Source of the DNA: Colwellia sp.
GTDB lineage: Bacteria > Pseudomonadota > Gammaproteobacteria > Enterobacterales > Alteromonadaceae
DNA length: 44,657 nt
Direction: 5' to 3'
NCBI GenBank assembly: GCA_029938115.1
Contig: JAPYOP010000037.1
Coordinates: 1 to 44,657 of the forward strand
Positions 17,647-26,206 of the stretch are shown in pieces (position 1 is the first letter of the stretch; every line of letters starts with the position of its first letter). A program made the translations under genes and the position numbers. The notes beneath the pieces were generated by a model that ran no database searches, was not told where the DNA came from, and saw only the letters and a list, made by a program, of their open reading frames with translations.

Positions 17647-18558
17647 CTACAATGGCAGTATATAATGATCGAGCAAAAGAATAATAAACAACAGCATTAA
17701 ATGAATAATAGAAAACTTAAAAGTGTCCATTGCTGTATTCTCATCGGCATTAAACTTTAACTTCCACGCATAGGCAAAAAACATTAAATTTAAACTTACT
17801 GCGCCAATTAAATATAACCAATTACTCATACCAACTAAATAAGGCAGTAAACCGACCACAAATAACAATACCGTATATAACAATATTTGAGTTTTAGTAA
17901 AATTTACGCCATGAGTAACAGGCAACATCGGGATATTCACTTTTGCATAATCATTCTTTCGGTGAATAGCTAAAGCCCAAAAGTGCGGAGGTGTCCAAGT
18001 GAAAATTAATAAAACGAGTAACAAAGCATGAGGATGTATTTCATTTGTCATTGCTGTCCAACCCAGTAATGGAGGGATAGCACCGGCGAGACCGCCGATA
18101 GTAATATTCTGGGGTGTGGCACGCTTTAAATAAAGTGTATAGACAAAACTATATCCAACCAAGCCAGCCAAAGTTAAATAAGCCGTTAACGGGTTAACCA
18201 AAGCATAAAGTAAAACAAAACCGAGTAGCGCAATGCTAAAAGCAAAAACTATCGCGCTATTAACTGTTATTCGCCCTTCTGGTAAAGGGCGATTGTGAGT
18301 TCGCCCCATAATAGCATCAATTTTTTCATCAACAATATGGTTAATTGCGGCCGCGGCTGACGATAACAAACCTATCCCCAACATAGCCGGTAAAAATAAC
18401 TGCCAAGGCAAACCATCAGGTACAGATAAACTCATGCCTACAACTGCGGTTAGCACCAACAAAGCCACCACTCTCGGTTTAGTAATATCATAATAGGCTC
18501 GCCATTTAGGCGTAGTAACCGTTGTCATTTTAGTTTCATTCATCATTTCATCCGACAT
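17647..18558 (-). CDS. ctaB: Protoheme IX farnesyltransferase
   Basis: A 303-aa membrane enzyme of the UbiA family that converts heme B to heme O. The prenyl-diphosphate/Mg2+ motif region is [25 protein letters not shown] quoted in part as [16 protein letters not shown], with the second loop at [17 protein letters not shown] start at the ATG at 18558 ([10 protein letters not shown]), which has AAGGA 8-12 bases upstream; a TTG at 18576 would overlap that ribosome site. It follows ctaA closely, so heme O is made beside the enzyme that oxidises it to heme A. The name cyoE is also used for this enzyme. Confidence 0.95.
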   Translation of the reverse strand: MSDEMMNETKMTTVTTPKWRAYYDITKPRVVALLVLTAVVGMSLSVPDGLPWQLFLPAMLGIGLLSSAAAAINHIVDEKIDAIMGRTHNRPLPEGRITVNSAIVFAFSIALLGFVLLYALVNPLTAYLTLAGLVGYSFVYTLYLKRATPQNITIGGLAGAIPPLLGWTAMTNEIHPHALLLVLLIFTWTPPHFWALAIHRKNDYAKVNIPMLPVTHGVNFTKTQILLYTVLLFVVGLLPYLVGMSNWLYLIGAVSLNLMFFAYAWKLKFNADENTAMDTFKFSIIHLMLLFIILLLDHYILPL

Positions 18559-18579
18559 AAAATTTTCCTTTACCAAGCC

Positions 18580-19602
18580 CTATATTTTTCGGCGCAAACG
18601 GTAAGTTAGAGCAATTAAGGTTAACATTAAACAAGCAGCAACAATGTTATGACCCACCGCAACAGAGAGCGGTAAAGAAAACCAGATATTACTTATTCCC
18701 AAAATCACTTGACTATATAGGGCGATACCAACAACCACGGCTGATGATTTAAATGTACTGGTTTGTGCTTTCAAATAAATCATTAAAATGAGCCAAGTTA
18801 AATACACTGTGGTGACTATCGCGCCAAAACGATGCATGACATGAATAGTTACGCGTTCATCATGGGCTAAATGGCCAAATTCATAACTATCTCGCTCAGG
18901 CGGAACCAAATCAAAAGAGTTTTCAAAATTCATTTGCTCTTGCCAACCCGATTGACAAATAGGTAATTCAACACAACTTAATGCTGCATAGTTTGATGAA
19001 GTCCAACCACCTAAAGCTATTTGACCACCTAAAATAACGATGCCTAATAAAGCGTAACGACCATATTTTTTAACTGAAAAATCACTACGGTTTATTCGGT
19101 TAGATCGCAAACGTAAATACAATAAAAATAATAAACACAAGGTGGTGAATCCGCCAAGTAAATGCCCCATAACCACAATAGGCATAAGTTTCATCGTTAC
19201 TGTCCACATACCTAATGCCGCTTGAAAAATAACAACAACTAAAATAAGTAGTGGTAAACGCAGCGGTGTACCTTGAGCTCTATTTTTAAAAGATAAAAAA
19301 GCTATCGCTAAAATCAATAAACCTAAAGTGCCAGCAAAATAACGATGGATCATTTCATTCCACGCTTTCGCTGGCTCAACTTGCCGTTCAGGATAAGCCA
19401 ATTCAGCTTTGGCTATTTGCTCAGTTGTTTCAGGCACATCAATTAAACCATAACAAGTTGGCCAATCTGGACAACCTAAGCCGGCATGAGTCAAACGGGT
19501 ATAAGCGCCAAGTGCCACTACAACGAGCGCCAATAAAATACTAACAAATACTAATTTTTTAACGCTCTGATTATGCTGAGTGTAGAAAGATTGCTCATTC
19601 AT
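18580..19602 (-). CDS. ctaA: Heme A synthase (COX15/CtaA)
   Basis: A 340-aa membrane protein with eight predicted helices. Family signatures: GAYTRLTHAGLGCPDWPTCYG near the N-terminus, EMIHRYFAGTLGL with a heme-ligand His, GGWTSSNYAALSC with the loop Cys, and HVMHRFGAIV in the second half. It oxidises the C8 methyl of heme O to give heme A for the aa3 oxidase. The start is the ATG at 19602; a TTG nine bases earlier would overlap the upstream stop. It is tightly packed after the 198-aa Sco-like gene and before ctaB. Confidence 0.95.
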   Translation of the reverse strand: MNEQSFYTQHNQSVKKLVFVSILLALVVVALGAYTRLTHAGLGCPDWPTCYGLIDVPETTEQIAKAELAYPERQVEPAKAWNEMIHRYFAGTLGLLILAIAFLSFKNRAQGTPLRLPLLILVVVIFQAALGMWTVTMKLMPIVVMGHLLGGFTTLCLLFLLYLRLRSNRINRSDFSVKKYGRYALLGIVILGGQIALGGWTSSNYAALSCVELPICQSGWQEQMNFENSFDLVPPERDSYEFGHLAHDERVTIHVMHRFGAIVTTVYLTWLILMIYLKAQTSTFKSSAVVVGIALYSQVILGISNIWFSLPLSVAVGHNIVAACLMLTLIALTYRLRRKI

Positions 19603-19603
19603 T

Positions 19604-20197
19604 TTAGCCAACCTTTGAATATTTAAGCAGTTTCTTCATATCCGCCAAAATTTGCTTACCAAATTGTGGGAAGTCTTCAATATTATTAGGAATTGGGTGG
19701 CTTAAAAAGACATTACCTAGTGGGTCAACTACCAATACTTGTGATTTTGTTATGTATTGTTTTGCCATTGTCGGCATTGCCAGTAACTGCCATTGAGACT
19801 TTGATATTTGCTGAAGTTGCTCACCCGACAACTCACTTTGATATAACGCAACTGGCGTGACCCTTGGCATTTCTTTACCTAAAGCAACATAAGTATTGTG
19901 CACAGTTTCTAGGGTTTTTTGACAGTCTGATTGACAATGCTCAGGTAAGTTATAAATTATTAGCCATTGCTCTTTAAATGCTGAGTTATCTATACCCAAT
20001 TGCTCTAAGGTTAATTCATTCGTTAACAAAGTCCCCTTATTTGTAACTCCCTTTGCTAACCACTCACCATCTAATGCAAACTTAGCTAAGAGAATAGGTA
20101 GAACAAAAGCGGCTATGACCAATAATAAACTGCGGCGATTTTTATGCTGAACTCTTTTTTCTTCAACTGCGGGGATTTCATCAGATACTGAATTCAT
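19604..20197 (-). CDS. Membrane-anchored Sco-like protein of the cox cluster
   Basis: A 198-aa protein started at the ATG at 20197 (MNSVSDEIPAVEEK), with AAGGCG about 9 bases upstream. It has a cytoplasmic N-terminus of about 25 residues, one transmembrane helix (LLLVIAAFVLPILLAKF), then a periplasmic domain with a CxxxC (YNLPEHCQSDCQKTLE) that recalls the SCO copper motif, and a late VLVVDPLGNVFLSHP strand like the end of thioredoxin-fold proteins. Similar genes are usual between SURF1 and ctaA in marine gammaproteobacteria. A copper or thiol role in oxidase assembly is inferred from position and motif. Confidence 0.8.
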   Translation of the reverse strand: MNSVSDEIPAVEEKRVQHKNRRSLLLVIAAFVLPILLAKFALDGEWLAKGVTNKGTLLTNELTLEQLGIDNSAFKEQWLIIYNLPEHCQSDCQKTLETVHNTYVALGKEMPRVTPVALYQSELSGEQLQQISKSQWQLLAMPTMAKQYITKSQVLVVDPLGNVFLSHPIPNNIEDFPQFGKQILADMKKLLKYSKVG

Positions 20198-20198
20198 A

Positions 20199-21002
20199 CT
20201 ACTTCGCCTTAATATTATTTTTATTATTTCTTTTTTGATCTGTAGATTTATTACCAAACTTCGCCCATAACATCAGCAACAACCAAGCTAACGCCAGACT
20301 ATACCATTGAAATGCATAAGCACGATGTTTCTCTGGCGGCATAACAATGGGCTGCCAGTTTTTTTCAAAACCTAGTGGTTCATTTTTATCTAAATACACC
20401 ACAAAGGGCAAGAGCTGAAGGTTAATTAATGAAGAAAATTTTTCTAATTCTATTTGTTGAACTCGTAAAGGCCACTTCACATCAGAAAATACTTGTTCCT
20501 GCAATAGAATACCCACTTCAATTAGGCGAATATGTCCGCGAAATTTATGCTGGCCAGCTAAAGCTGCAACGTTTGGTAGCTCTTGTCTATTAATCGAGCC
20601 CTGTACCCAACCAAGACTTACAAGTACCGCATGTTTTTCTGTAACCACTACTTGATAAGCTCGATAACCCAAACGATTTTTATTCACTTGATTATCGAGT
20701 AAAAACACTTGGTTCTCATCAAATTCACCTTCTATATAAACCGGAAAATCATTTACATCGTCAAAGGCAGAGCCATTTTTTGTAATTGATAGTACTTGTT
20801 CAAGTGATATTGGTTTTGTGGCGCTTAGTTTTTCAATTTGCACCAAACGCAATTCTTTCTCTAGTGCTCGACCACTTTGCCAAAAACCAAGCTTTACTAA
20901 TGCGATAAAAACTAGCACAGTAACCACTAGCCAAAGTAGGTTAAGCTTGCTGAAATAACGTGACTGTTTTTTTTCAGTATTAGAAGGGAGACTACTTAGC
21001 AT
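20199..21002 (-). CDS. SURF1 family oxidase assembly protein
   Basis: A 267-aa protein with one transmembrane helix at each end, the SURF1 plan. Signatures: KLGFWQSGRALEKE after the first helix, LGYRAYQVVVTEKHAVLVSL and GWVQGSINRQELP in the middle, and HRAYAFQWYSLALAWLLLML at the last helix. SURF1 helps insert heme A into subunit I. It starts the second minus-strand run (SURF1, Sco-like, ctaA, ctaB, SCO). The spacing to the next gene is one base. Confidence 0.92.
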   Translation of the reverse strand: MLSSLPSNTEKKQSRYFSKLNLLWLVVTVLVFIALVKLGFWQSGRALEKELRLVQIEKLSATKPISLEQVLSITKNGSAFDDVNDFPVYIEGEFDENQVFLLDNQVNKNRLGYRAYQVVVTEKHAVLVSLGWVQGSINRQELPNVAALAGQHKFRGHIRLIEVGILLQEQVFSDVKWPLRVQQIELEKFSSLINLQLLPFVVYLDKNEPLGFEKNWQPIVMPPEKHRAYAFQWYSLALAWLLLMLWAKFGNKSTDQKRNNKNNIKAK

Positions 21003-21049
21003 TAAAAAAGGAAATCCTTACAACAAGTATTACTTAGGATATTGAATGT

Positions 21050-21262
21050 ATGTTATTTAAAATTGTGATTGTCGCGCTGTTATTATTTATGGTCTATAAC
21101 CTGTTTCGAGCATTGCTAATTATGAATAGGAAGCCCGAACCCGGTCAACCCTCGATGACTAAATTCATCGGCCGTAGATTAATGGTTTCCGTTGCCATTG
21201 TCGTATTACTACTTATTGGCTTATTAACCGGATTGATCACCCCAAATCCACGACCTTATTAA
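21050..21262 (+). CDS. DUF2909 family twin-transmembrane protein
   Basis: A 70-aa protein with two hydrophobic helices and the family pattern IVIVALLLFMVYNLFRAL and a conserved basic RK/GRR loop. AGGAT lies about 10 bases before the ATG. It is the only plus-strand gene inside the cox cluster, divergent from SURF1. DUF2909 genes are regularly found beside cox genes, so a role in oxidase assembly or stability is likely but unproven. Confidence 0.85.
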   Translation: MLFKIVIVALLLFMVYNLFRALLIMNRKPEPGQPSMTKFIGRRLMVSVAIVVLLLIGLLTGLITPNPRPY

Positions 21263-21311
21263 TTTTCATGGCCATTCAGTTGGCTCAGGAAAAATATTAT
21301 ATTCGCTGTAG

Positions 21312-21333
21312 AGGGTAATTTATTGCCCTTTTG
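21312..21333 (+). terminator. Weak terminator hairpin after DUF2909 gene
   Basis: AGGGTAA (21312-21318) pairs with TTGCCCT (21323-21329), with one T-G pair and a four-base loop, followed by TTTTG. The T run is short. A TGTCGGACTGAAATCCAACC repeat-like segment follows directly. Confidence 0.4.
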
Positions 21334-21382
21334 TCGGACTGAAATCCAACCTACATCAGATATTTTTAAACAATAGAAATTA

Positions 21383-21504
21383 CTTTAGCGGATAATGGCT
21401 CAGATAATTCGCTTTAGTTCAAGGAAAAGGCACGGAGTTGACGCTAGTCAATGAGTACCTTTAACGATGAAATTAAGCGAAGAATCCAGTCATTGACTCT
21501 AAAG
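21383..21504. repeat. Concentric imperfect palindrome of about 120 bp after ctaE
   Basis: Five pairs of arms share nearly one centre (about 21444): CTTTAG 21383/CTAAAG 21499; AATGGCT 21394/AGTCATT 21488 (one mismatch); TTCGCTT 21408/AAGCGAA 21475; AAAGGCAC 21426/GTACCTTT 21455 (one mismatch); TTGAC 21438/GTCAA 21447 around a GCTA loop. The right end overlaps the last codons of ctaE. Such symmetry suggests a MITE or REP-like element or a strong RNA hairpin. Confidence 0.65.
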
Positions 21505-22383
21505 GATGTAAACGAAGACAAATAGGAATACCCAAACTACATCGACAAAATGCCAATACCAACTTGCCGCTTGAAAAGCAAAATGATTATTAGGTGTAAA
21601 ATGTCCTTTCAATACTCTAAAAAACATCACAATCAACATAATACAACCAAGCGTTACATGCATGCCATGAAAGCCCGTCAACATATAAAAAGTATTGCCG
21701 TAAATACCACTAGTTAAATACAGCTGCATTTCTTCAGAATAACCATGAGAGTATTCTAATACTTGGAAAAACAAGAAAGCTAGACCTAAAATAACCGTTA
21801 GTCCTAACCATGCCTTTAACTGTGGTCGATTATTTTTCTCTAATGCCACATGAGCAAAATGCGCTGTAATTGATGATGTTAATAGCAAAACAGTATTCAG
21901 TAATGGTAAGCCATACCAACCCATAGCCGTTGTCTCAGTGCCATCAGGAGTTTTCAATAATGGCCAAGCTGCTGTAAATTCAGGCCATAATATTGCTGCG
22001 GTTTCTGCATTATTGCCTGCGCCATCTAACCAAGGTACAGAAAATGCTCTCGCATATAGCAATGCGCCAAAAAAAGCGGCAAAAAACATCACTTCTGAAA
22101 ATATAAACCAACTCATACCTTGTCGAAAGGACTGGTCCATTTGATGACTATATTTTCCTGCCATTGATTCATTAATTACATTAGTAAACCAACCAACCAC
22201 CATAAAAATAACTAAGGCAATACCTGCTAGTAATAAATAGCCGCCATAACCACTTACATCATTTTTAATATCGGTAACATAATTCCCAGCACCAAAGGCA
22301 ATCATAAATAATGCTACTGCACCAACAATTGGCCAGTGACTTTGTGCTGGTACATAATAACTTTCATATTCTTTTGTTGTCAT
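21499..22383 (-). CDS. ctaE: Cytochrome c oxidase subunit III
   Basis: A 294-aa protein with seven transmembrane helices. It ends with the conserved LTGFHGMHVTLGCIMLIVM and SWYWHFVDVVWVFLFVFVYI. An insertion of about 40 residues lies between helices 2 and 3 (VPWLDGAGNNAETAAILWPE), as in other marine gammaproteobacterial subunits III. AAGGGAAC lies before the ATG. Subunit III stabilises the proton-pumping core. It follows ctaG after an unusual 120-base structured gap. The names coxC and ctaE are both in use. Confidence 0.96.
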   Translation of the reverse strand: MTTKEYESYYVPAQSHWPIVGAVALFMIAFGAGNYVTDIKNDVSGYGGYLLLAGIALVIFMVVGWFTNVINESMAGKYSHQMDQSFRQGMSWFIFSEVMFFAAFFGALLYARAFSVPWLDGAGNNAETAAILWPEFTAAWPLLKTPDGTETTAMGWYGLPLLNTVLLLTSSITAHFAHVALEKNNRPQLKAWLGLTVILGLAFLFFQVLEYSHGYSEEMQLYLTSGIYGNTFYMLTGFHGMHVTLGCIMLIVMFFRVLKGHFTPNNHFAFQAASWYWHFVDVVWVFLFVFVYIL

Positions 22384-22408
22384 TTTTGTTCCCTTATTCT
22401 TTACATAT

Positions 22409-22474
22409 GTGAGGCTAAGCTACAAAGACGTAGTTTATTAGACAATGCAGGAGCACATTGTTCTATAGCCTCAC
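22409..22474 (-). promoter_or_regulatory. Three-way-junction RNA fold between ctaG and ctaE
   Basis: On the transcribed strand a closing stem GTGAGGCTA/TAGCCTCAC (9 bp; ends 22466-22474 and 22409-22417) encloses two hairpins: ACAATG...CATTGT (22456-22461 and 22442-22447) and CTAC...GTAG. The 66-base fold lies in the gap between the ctaG stop and the ctaE ribosome site. It could set differential expression by RNA processing, or be a small repeat element. Confidence 0.5.
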
Positions 22475-22503
22475 TTACAATTCGCGTAAATAAATACAAA
22501 GCC

Positions 22504-23073
22504 CTACGAGTCAGCTTTACCACTGATGTCATACAAAGTGTACGACAATGTCAGCGTGGTGATCTCAGAGGGCAAATCAAGATCAACATAAAACTGTAAA
22601 CCCATTTCTACCTCTTCACCCGCTTTTAATGGCTGCTGTGTAAAGCAAAAACATTCAATTTTTTGAAAATATCCAGCGGCGAGACCAGGAGAAACCGAAG
22701 GCACGGCTTGACCAATAATATCGCGCTGTGATTGATTTTTTGCGTAGAAATTAACAAACTTCATTTCACCGGGATGAACAGAGATTTCATTTATTACTGG
22801 TTCAAATTTCCAAGGTATACCCTTGGCCATTCGAGTAATAAATTGCACTTTAATCGTGCGTGAAGTATCAATACCATCTGCAGCATAAGCAACACCAACA
22901 GTATTGGTTTTACCGTTCAACCCAGTAATATCGCAAAAAACATCATATAAAGGCACAAGCCCAAAACCAAAACCAAACATAGCAAATACCACCAACACTA
23001 GCTTTTTAATCACTTTACTATTACTTGGTTTTATTTCATGGCTGTTAGCTTCTTGCTCTGTGCCTTCACTCAT
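22504..23073 (-). CDS. ctaG: Cytochrome c oxidase assembly protein CtaG/Cox11
   Basis: A 189-aa protein with one N-terminal transmembrane helix (KKLVLVVFAMFGFGFGLVPL) and a periplasmic immunoglobulin-like domain. The copper-binding CxC is in IECFCFTQQPL, with the conserved YDVFCDITGLNGKT after the helix. Cox11 supplies copper to the CuB centre of subunit I. It lies two bases after ctaD and before ctaE, the usual alphaproteobacterial and gammaproteobacterial order. Confidence 0.96.
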   Translation of the reverse strand: MSEGTEQEANSHEIKPSNSKVIKKLVLVVFAMFGFGFGLVPLYDVFCDITGLNGKTNTVGVAYAADGIDTSRTIKVQFITRMAKGIPWKFEPVINEISVHPGEMKFVNFYAKNQSQRDIIGQAVPSVSPGLAAGYFQKIECFCFTQQPLKAGEEVEMGLQFYVDLDLPSEITTLTLSYTLYDISGKADS

Positions 23074-23075
23074 TC

Positions 23076-24677
23076 TTAGTCTACCTTCGGTGGCGTACTA
23101 AAGGTATGATATGGAGCTGGGCTTGCCACAGTCCATTCTAATCCTTCTGCACCGTCCCATGGTTTAGCTGGTGCTTTATCACCACCTTTAATACATTTGA
23201 TCACTACAGCTAAGAAAATCAACTGTGATAAACCAAAGGCAAAACCACCAATACTAACCCACTTATTAAAGTCAGCAAATTGCAATGCATAATCCGGAAT
23301 ACGACGAGGCATACCCGCCAAACCTAAGAAATGCATTGGGAAGAACAGTAAATTAACCGAAATCAATGAACTCCAGAAATGCCATTTAGCTAGAGATTCG
23401 TTATACATATTCCCTGTCCATTTAGGTAGCCAGAAGTAGGCACCCGCATAAATAGAAAATAACGAACCTGTCACTAGCACATAATGAAAATGTGCCACTA
23501 CAAAGTAAGTATCATGATATTGAAAATCTACCGGTGTAAGTGCCAACATCAATCCAGAGAAACCACCAATAGTGAATAAAATCACAAAAGCGATAGAAAA
23601 CAGCATTGGTGTTTCAAACGTTAATGAACCACGCCACATAGTTGCTACCCAGTTGAAGACTTTTACGCCTGTTGGAACGGCAATTAACATAGTGCAGTAC
23701 ATGAAGAACAACTCACCAAATAACGGCATACCTGTGGTAAACATGTGATGTGCCCAAACAATGAATGACAACAAGGCAATTGACGATGTTGCATATACCA
23801 TTGAGCTATAACCGAATAACTTCTTACGTGAAAAAGCAGGAATGATAGTTGAAACAATACCAAACGCTGGCAAGATCATAATGTAAACTTCAGGATGGCC
23901 AAAGAACCAAAAAATATGTTGGAACATCACGGGATCACCACCACCGGCGGCATCAAAGAAGCTAGTGCCAAAATAGGTGTCAGTTAACAACATGGTCACA
24001 ACACCTGCGAGTACAGGCATTACGGCAATGAGCAAATAGGCTGTTATGAAAAAAGTCCACACAAACAAAGGCATTTTCATGTAAGTCATGCCCGGTGCAC
24101 GTAAATTCATAATAGTAACGACAATATTAATCGCGCCCATTATTGAAGAAATACCCATAATATGAACAGCAAATACAAAAAATGCAGTACTACCATTAGA
24201 GTAAGTTGTCGATAACGGTGCGTAGAATGTCCAACCAAAATTTGGCGCGCCACTTTCCATAAAGAAAGAGCCTAATAAAATAGCGAAAGCGAATGGTAAA
24301 ATCCAAAAGCTCCAGTTATTCATACGAGGTAACGCCATATCTGGCGCACCTATCATCATAGGAACCATCCAGTTAGCAAAACCTGTAAATGCTGGCATTA
24401 TCGCACCAAACACCATGATTAAACCATGTACAGTTGTTAACTGATTGAAAAAGTCAGGCTCTACTATTTGCAAACCCGGTTGAAATAACTCAATGCGAAT
24501 AACCATGGCTAATGCGCCACCAGTTAAAAACATGATAAATGCAAACCATAAATACAAAGTACCTATATCTTTATGATTTGTGGTGTATAACCAGCGTTTC
24601 ATGCCGGTCATTTTATGGTCGTGATGATCATCATTATGCGAGTCATCAAGCGATTCATTTATTGTTTCTGTTGTCAT
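23076..24677 (-). CDS. ctaD: Cytochrome c oxidase subunit I (aa3 type)
   Basis: A 533-aa heme-copper oxidase catalytic subunit with 12 helices. Key sites: FWFFGHPEVYIMILPAFG (CuB His with the cross-linked Tyr), FIVWAHHMFTTGMP (two more CuB His) and HDTYFVVAHFHYVLVTG (heme a3 and heme a ligands). The E of the D channel is in the GHPEVY segment. A GAGGAG lies before the ATG. It reduces oxygen to water and pumps protons. It lies three bases after ctaC in the operon. Confidence 0.98.
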   Translation of the reverse strand: MTTETINESLDDSHNDDHHDHKMTGMKRWLYTTNHKDIGTLYLWFAFIMFLTGGALAMVIRIELFQPGLQIVEPDFFNQLTTVHGLIMVFGAIMPAFTGFANWMVPMMIGAPDMALPRMNNWSFWILPFAFAILLGSFFMESGAPNFGWTFYAPLSTTYSNGSTAFFVFAVHIMGISSIMGAINIVVTIMNLRAPGMTYMKMPLFVWTFFITAYLLIAVMPVLAGVVTMLLTDTYFGTSFFDAAGGGDPVMFQHIFWFFGHPEVYIMILPAFGIVSTIIPAFSRKKLFGYSSMVYATSSIALLSFIVWAHHMFTTGMPLFGELFFMYCTMLIAVPTGVKVFNWVATMWRGSLTFETPMLFSIAFVILFTIGGFSGLMLALTPVDFQYHDTYFVVAHFHYVLVTGSLFSIYAGAYFWLPKWTGNMYNESLAKWHFWSSLISVNLLFFPMHFLGLAGMPRRIPDYALQFADFNKWVSIGGFAFGLSQLIFLAVVIKCIKGGDKAPAKPWDGAEGLEWTVASPAPYHTFSTPPKVD

Positions 24678-24680
24678 TTT

Positions 24681-25844
24681 CTACTCCTCGCTTGCTGCTT
24701 TAACATCTGAACTTTGCACAATATCACCGGTATCATTACCCCAAGCATTACGCTCATAAGTAACCACAGCTGCAATTTCTTTTAAGCTAAGTTGCTTACC
24801 AAATGGAGGCATCATACCCTTACCATTTTGTACAAAAGAAATATGATCAGCAATTGAGCCTTGAGTGGCCACTACACTTCCTTTTAACGCAGGGAATGTT
24901 GGCGGTAAGCCCAAGCCAGTTGGTTGATGACATGCAGCACAGTGAGCCATATAAGTTGCTTCACCAAGTTGCATTAATTCTTCTTTGCTAATTGAAGTGC
25001 TTAATGACGCTTTTTCTGCATCGGCAGCTTGTGCGGTTAATGCATGTTGCTCATTTAACCAAACTTCATAATCTTCAGGAGATTTAACTTCAACAACAAT
25101 GGGCATAAAGCCATGATCTTTACCACAAAGCTCCGCACATTGTCCTCGGTAAACACCGGGGATATCAACATTAGTCCAAGCTTCATTAATAAAACCGGGG
25201 TTAGCATCTTGCTTAACGGCAAAGGCAGGAATCCACCAAGAGTGAATAACATCATCTGAGGTTATTAAAAAACGAACTTTTTTATTGGCCGGAATAACTA
25301 ACGGTTTATCGACTTCTAATAAATAATTATCATTCTTAGCGTTACCATTGCCAGCAAAACTGCCATTTTGGTTTTCATATTCTTCACGCGGCGTAGAAAG
25401 TACCGAATAGTATTCAATATTTTGATCAAAATACTTGTAATGCCACTTCCACTGCGAGCCAGTGATTTGAATAGTGACTTCGGAGTCATCATTATTTTCC
25501 ATATCAATCAAAGTGCTAGTTGCCGGAACGGCCATAGCGATAAGAATTACGATAGGAATTGCGGTCCAAAGTATCTCTACTTTCGTGCTCTCATGAAAAT
25601 CAGCTGCTTTAGCACCTTTAGATTTTCGATGAAAAAACATTGACCAAAACATTGCGCCAAAAACAACTATTCCAATAGCTGTACAAATATAGAGTACAAG
25701 CATGTGTAAATCATATACCTCTCTACTAACTGCCGTTACCCCTTTGGTCAGATTTAATTGTGTATCTGCCCAAGCTGAACTGGAAAGCAAACCGGTAATA
25801 AACAACCATGCCCCCATCAACCAACTTTGGTTACCTCTACTCAC
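24681..25844 (-). CDS. ctaC: Cytochrome c oxidase subunit II fused to cytochrome c
   Basis: A 387-aa protein: signal peptide (to SSSAWA, about residue 26), two transmembrane helices, a cupredoxin domain with the CuA site CAELCGKDHGFM, and a C-terminal cytochrome c domain with heme motif CAACH (THC-type AHCAACHQPTGLG) and a distal MMPPFG Met. So the complex is caa3-like and can carry its own electron-entry heme. The start is GTG at 25844, chosen because GAGGAGA lies 8 bases upstream and the signal peptide then fits. It is the first gene of the operon; the promoter must be in the 650-base region upstream. Confidence 0.96.
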   Translation of the reverse strand: MSRGNQSWLMGAWLFITGLLSSSAWADTQLNLTKGVTAVSREVYDLHMLVLYICTAIGIVVFGAMFWSMFFHRKSKGAKAADFHESTKVEILWTAIPIVILIAMAVPATSTLIDMENNDDSEVTIQITGSQWKWHYKYFDQNIEYYSVLSTPREEYENQNGSFAGNGNAKNDNYLLEVDKPLVIPANKKVRFLITSDDVIHSWWIPAFAVKQDANPGFINEAWTNVDIPGVYRGQCAELCGKDHGFMPIVVEVKSPEDYEVWLNEQHALTAQAADAEKASLSTSISKEELMQLGEATYMAHCAACHQPTGLGLPPTFPALKGSVVATQGSIADHISFVQNGKGMMPPFGKQLSLKEIAAVVTYERNAWGNDTGDIVQSSDVKAASEE

Positions 25845-26158
25845 TCAACTTCTCCTCTACCAATACCAATACCAATTCACTTTGAAAAATAGTTTTAGAA
25901 CTTTTTAAAGTAAACAGGATTTAAAAATAGAAAACAGAAATGCAGCAATGTACATCACAACTCATTGAACTGATTATCTGTTAATTTTCGTTATTATATT
26001 TTTATTAAATTAACTGACGTGAAATGACTAACTCATCGCTAAATAGCAAAGAAATATTGAGTTTAGGTATCAAATTAGCACATTAACGTCTTTTTATTTT
26101 TATACAGTTGTTTACTAGTTATTTTTTGTTCGATTCCAGTTCTAGAATCACCTATAAC
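25845..26158. other. Upstream region of the cox operon, no gene seen
   Basis: Very AT-rich and without a credible ORF on either strand. It starts with three copies of a 6-base unit (CAATAC) beside the ctaC ribosome site at 25858-25877. The minus-strand ctaC promoter should lie here, but I could not pick one convincing -35/-10 pair. Confidence 0.5.
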
Positions 26159-26172
26159 TTGATCTAGGTCAA
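26159..26172. promoter_or_regulatory. FNR/EtrA-type box
   Basis: TTGATCTAGGTCAA matches the FNR consensus TTGAT-N4-ATCAA at all but one position. Its centre is about 42-46 bases upstream of TAAATA/TACTAT -10-like sequences (26196-26205) on the plus strand, the spacing of a class II activated promoter. It is about 320 bases upstream of ctaC on the other strand, which it might instead influence. Confidence 0.6.
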
Positions 26173-26206
26173 ACGATTTTTTAAGAGAGGTTCTGTAAAT
26201 ACTATT

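Noticed and set aside
17626..17659. Hairpin at the end of ctaB (ACTGCC/GGCAGT)
   Set aside because: Only six base pairs, overlapping the stop codon and with no T run; too weak to list as a terminator.
22409..22474. tRNA-like gene
   Set aside because: The 66-base fold has a closing stem and two arms but no anticodon arm, no conserved TTC arm and no CCA end.
22336..22599. Plus-strand 87-aa open frame
   Set aside because: It spans the ctaG-ctaE gap and parts of both genes on the opposite strand, with no protein-like character.
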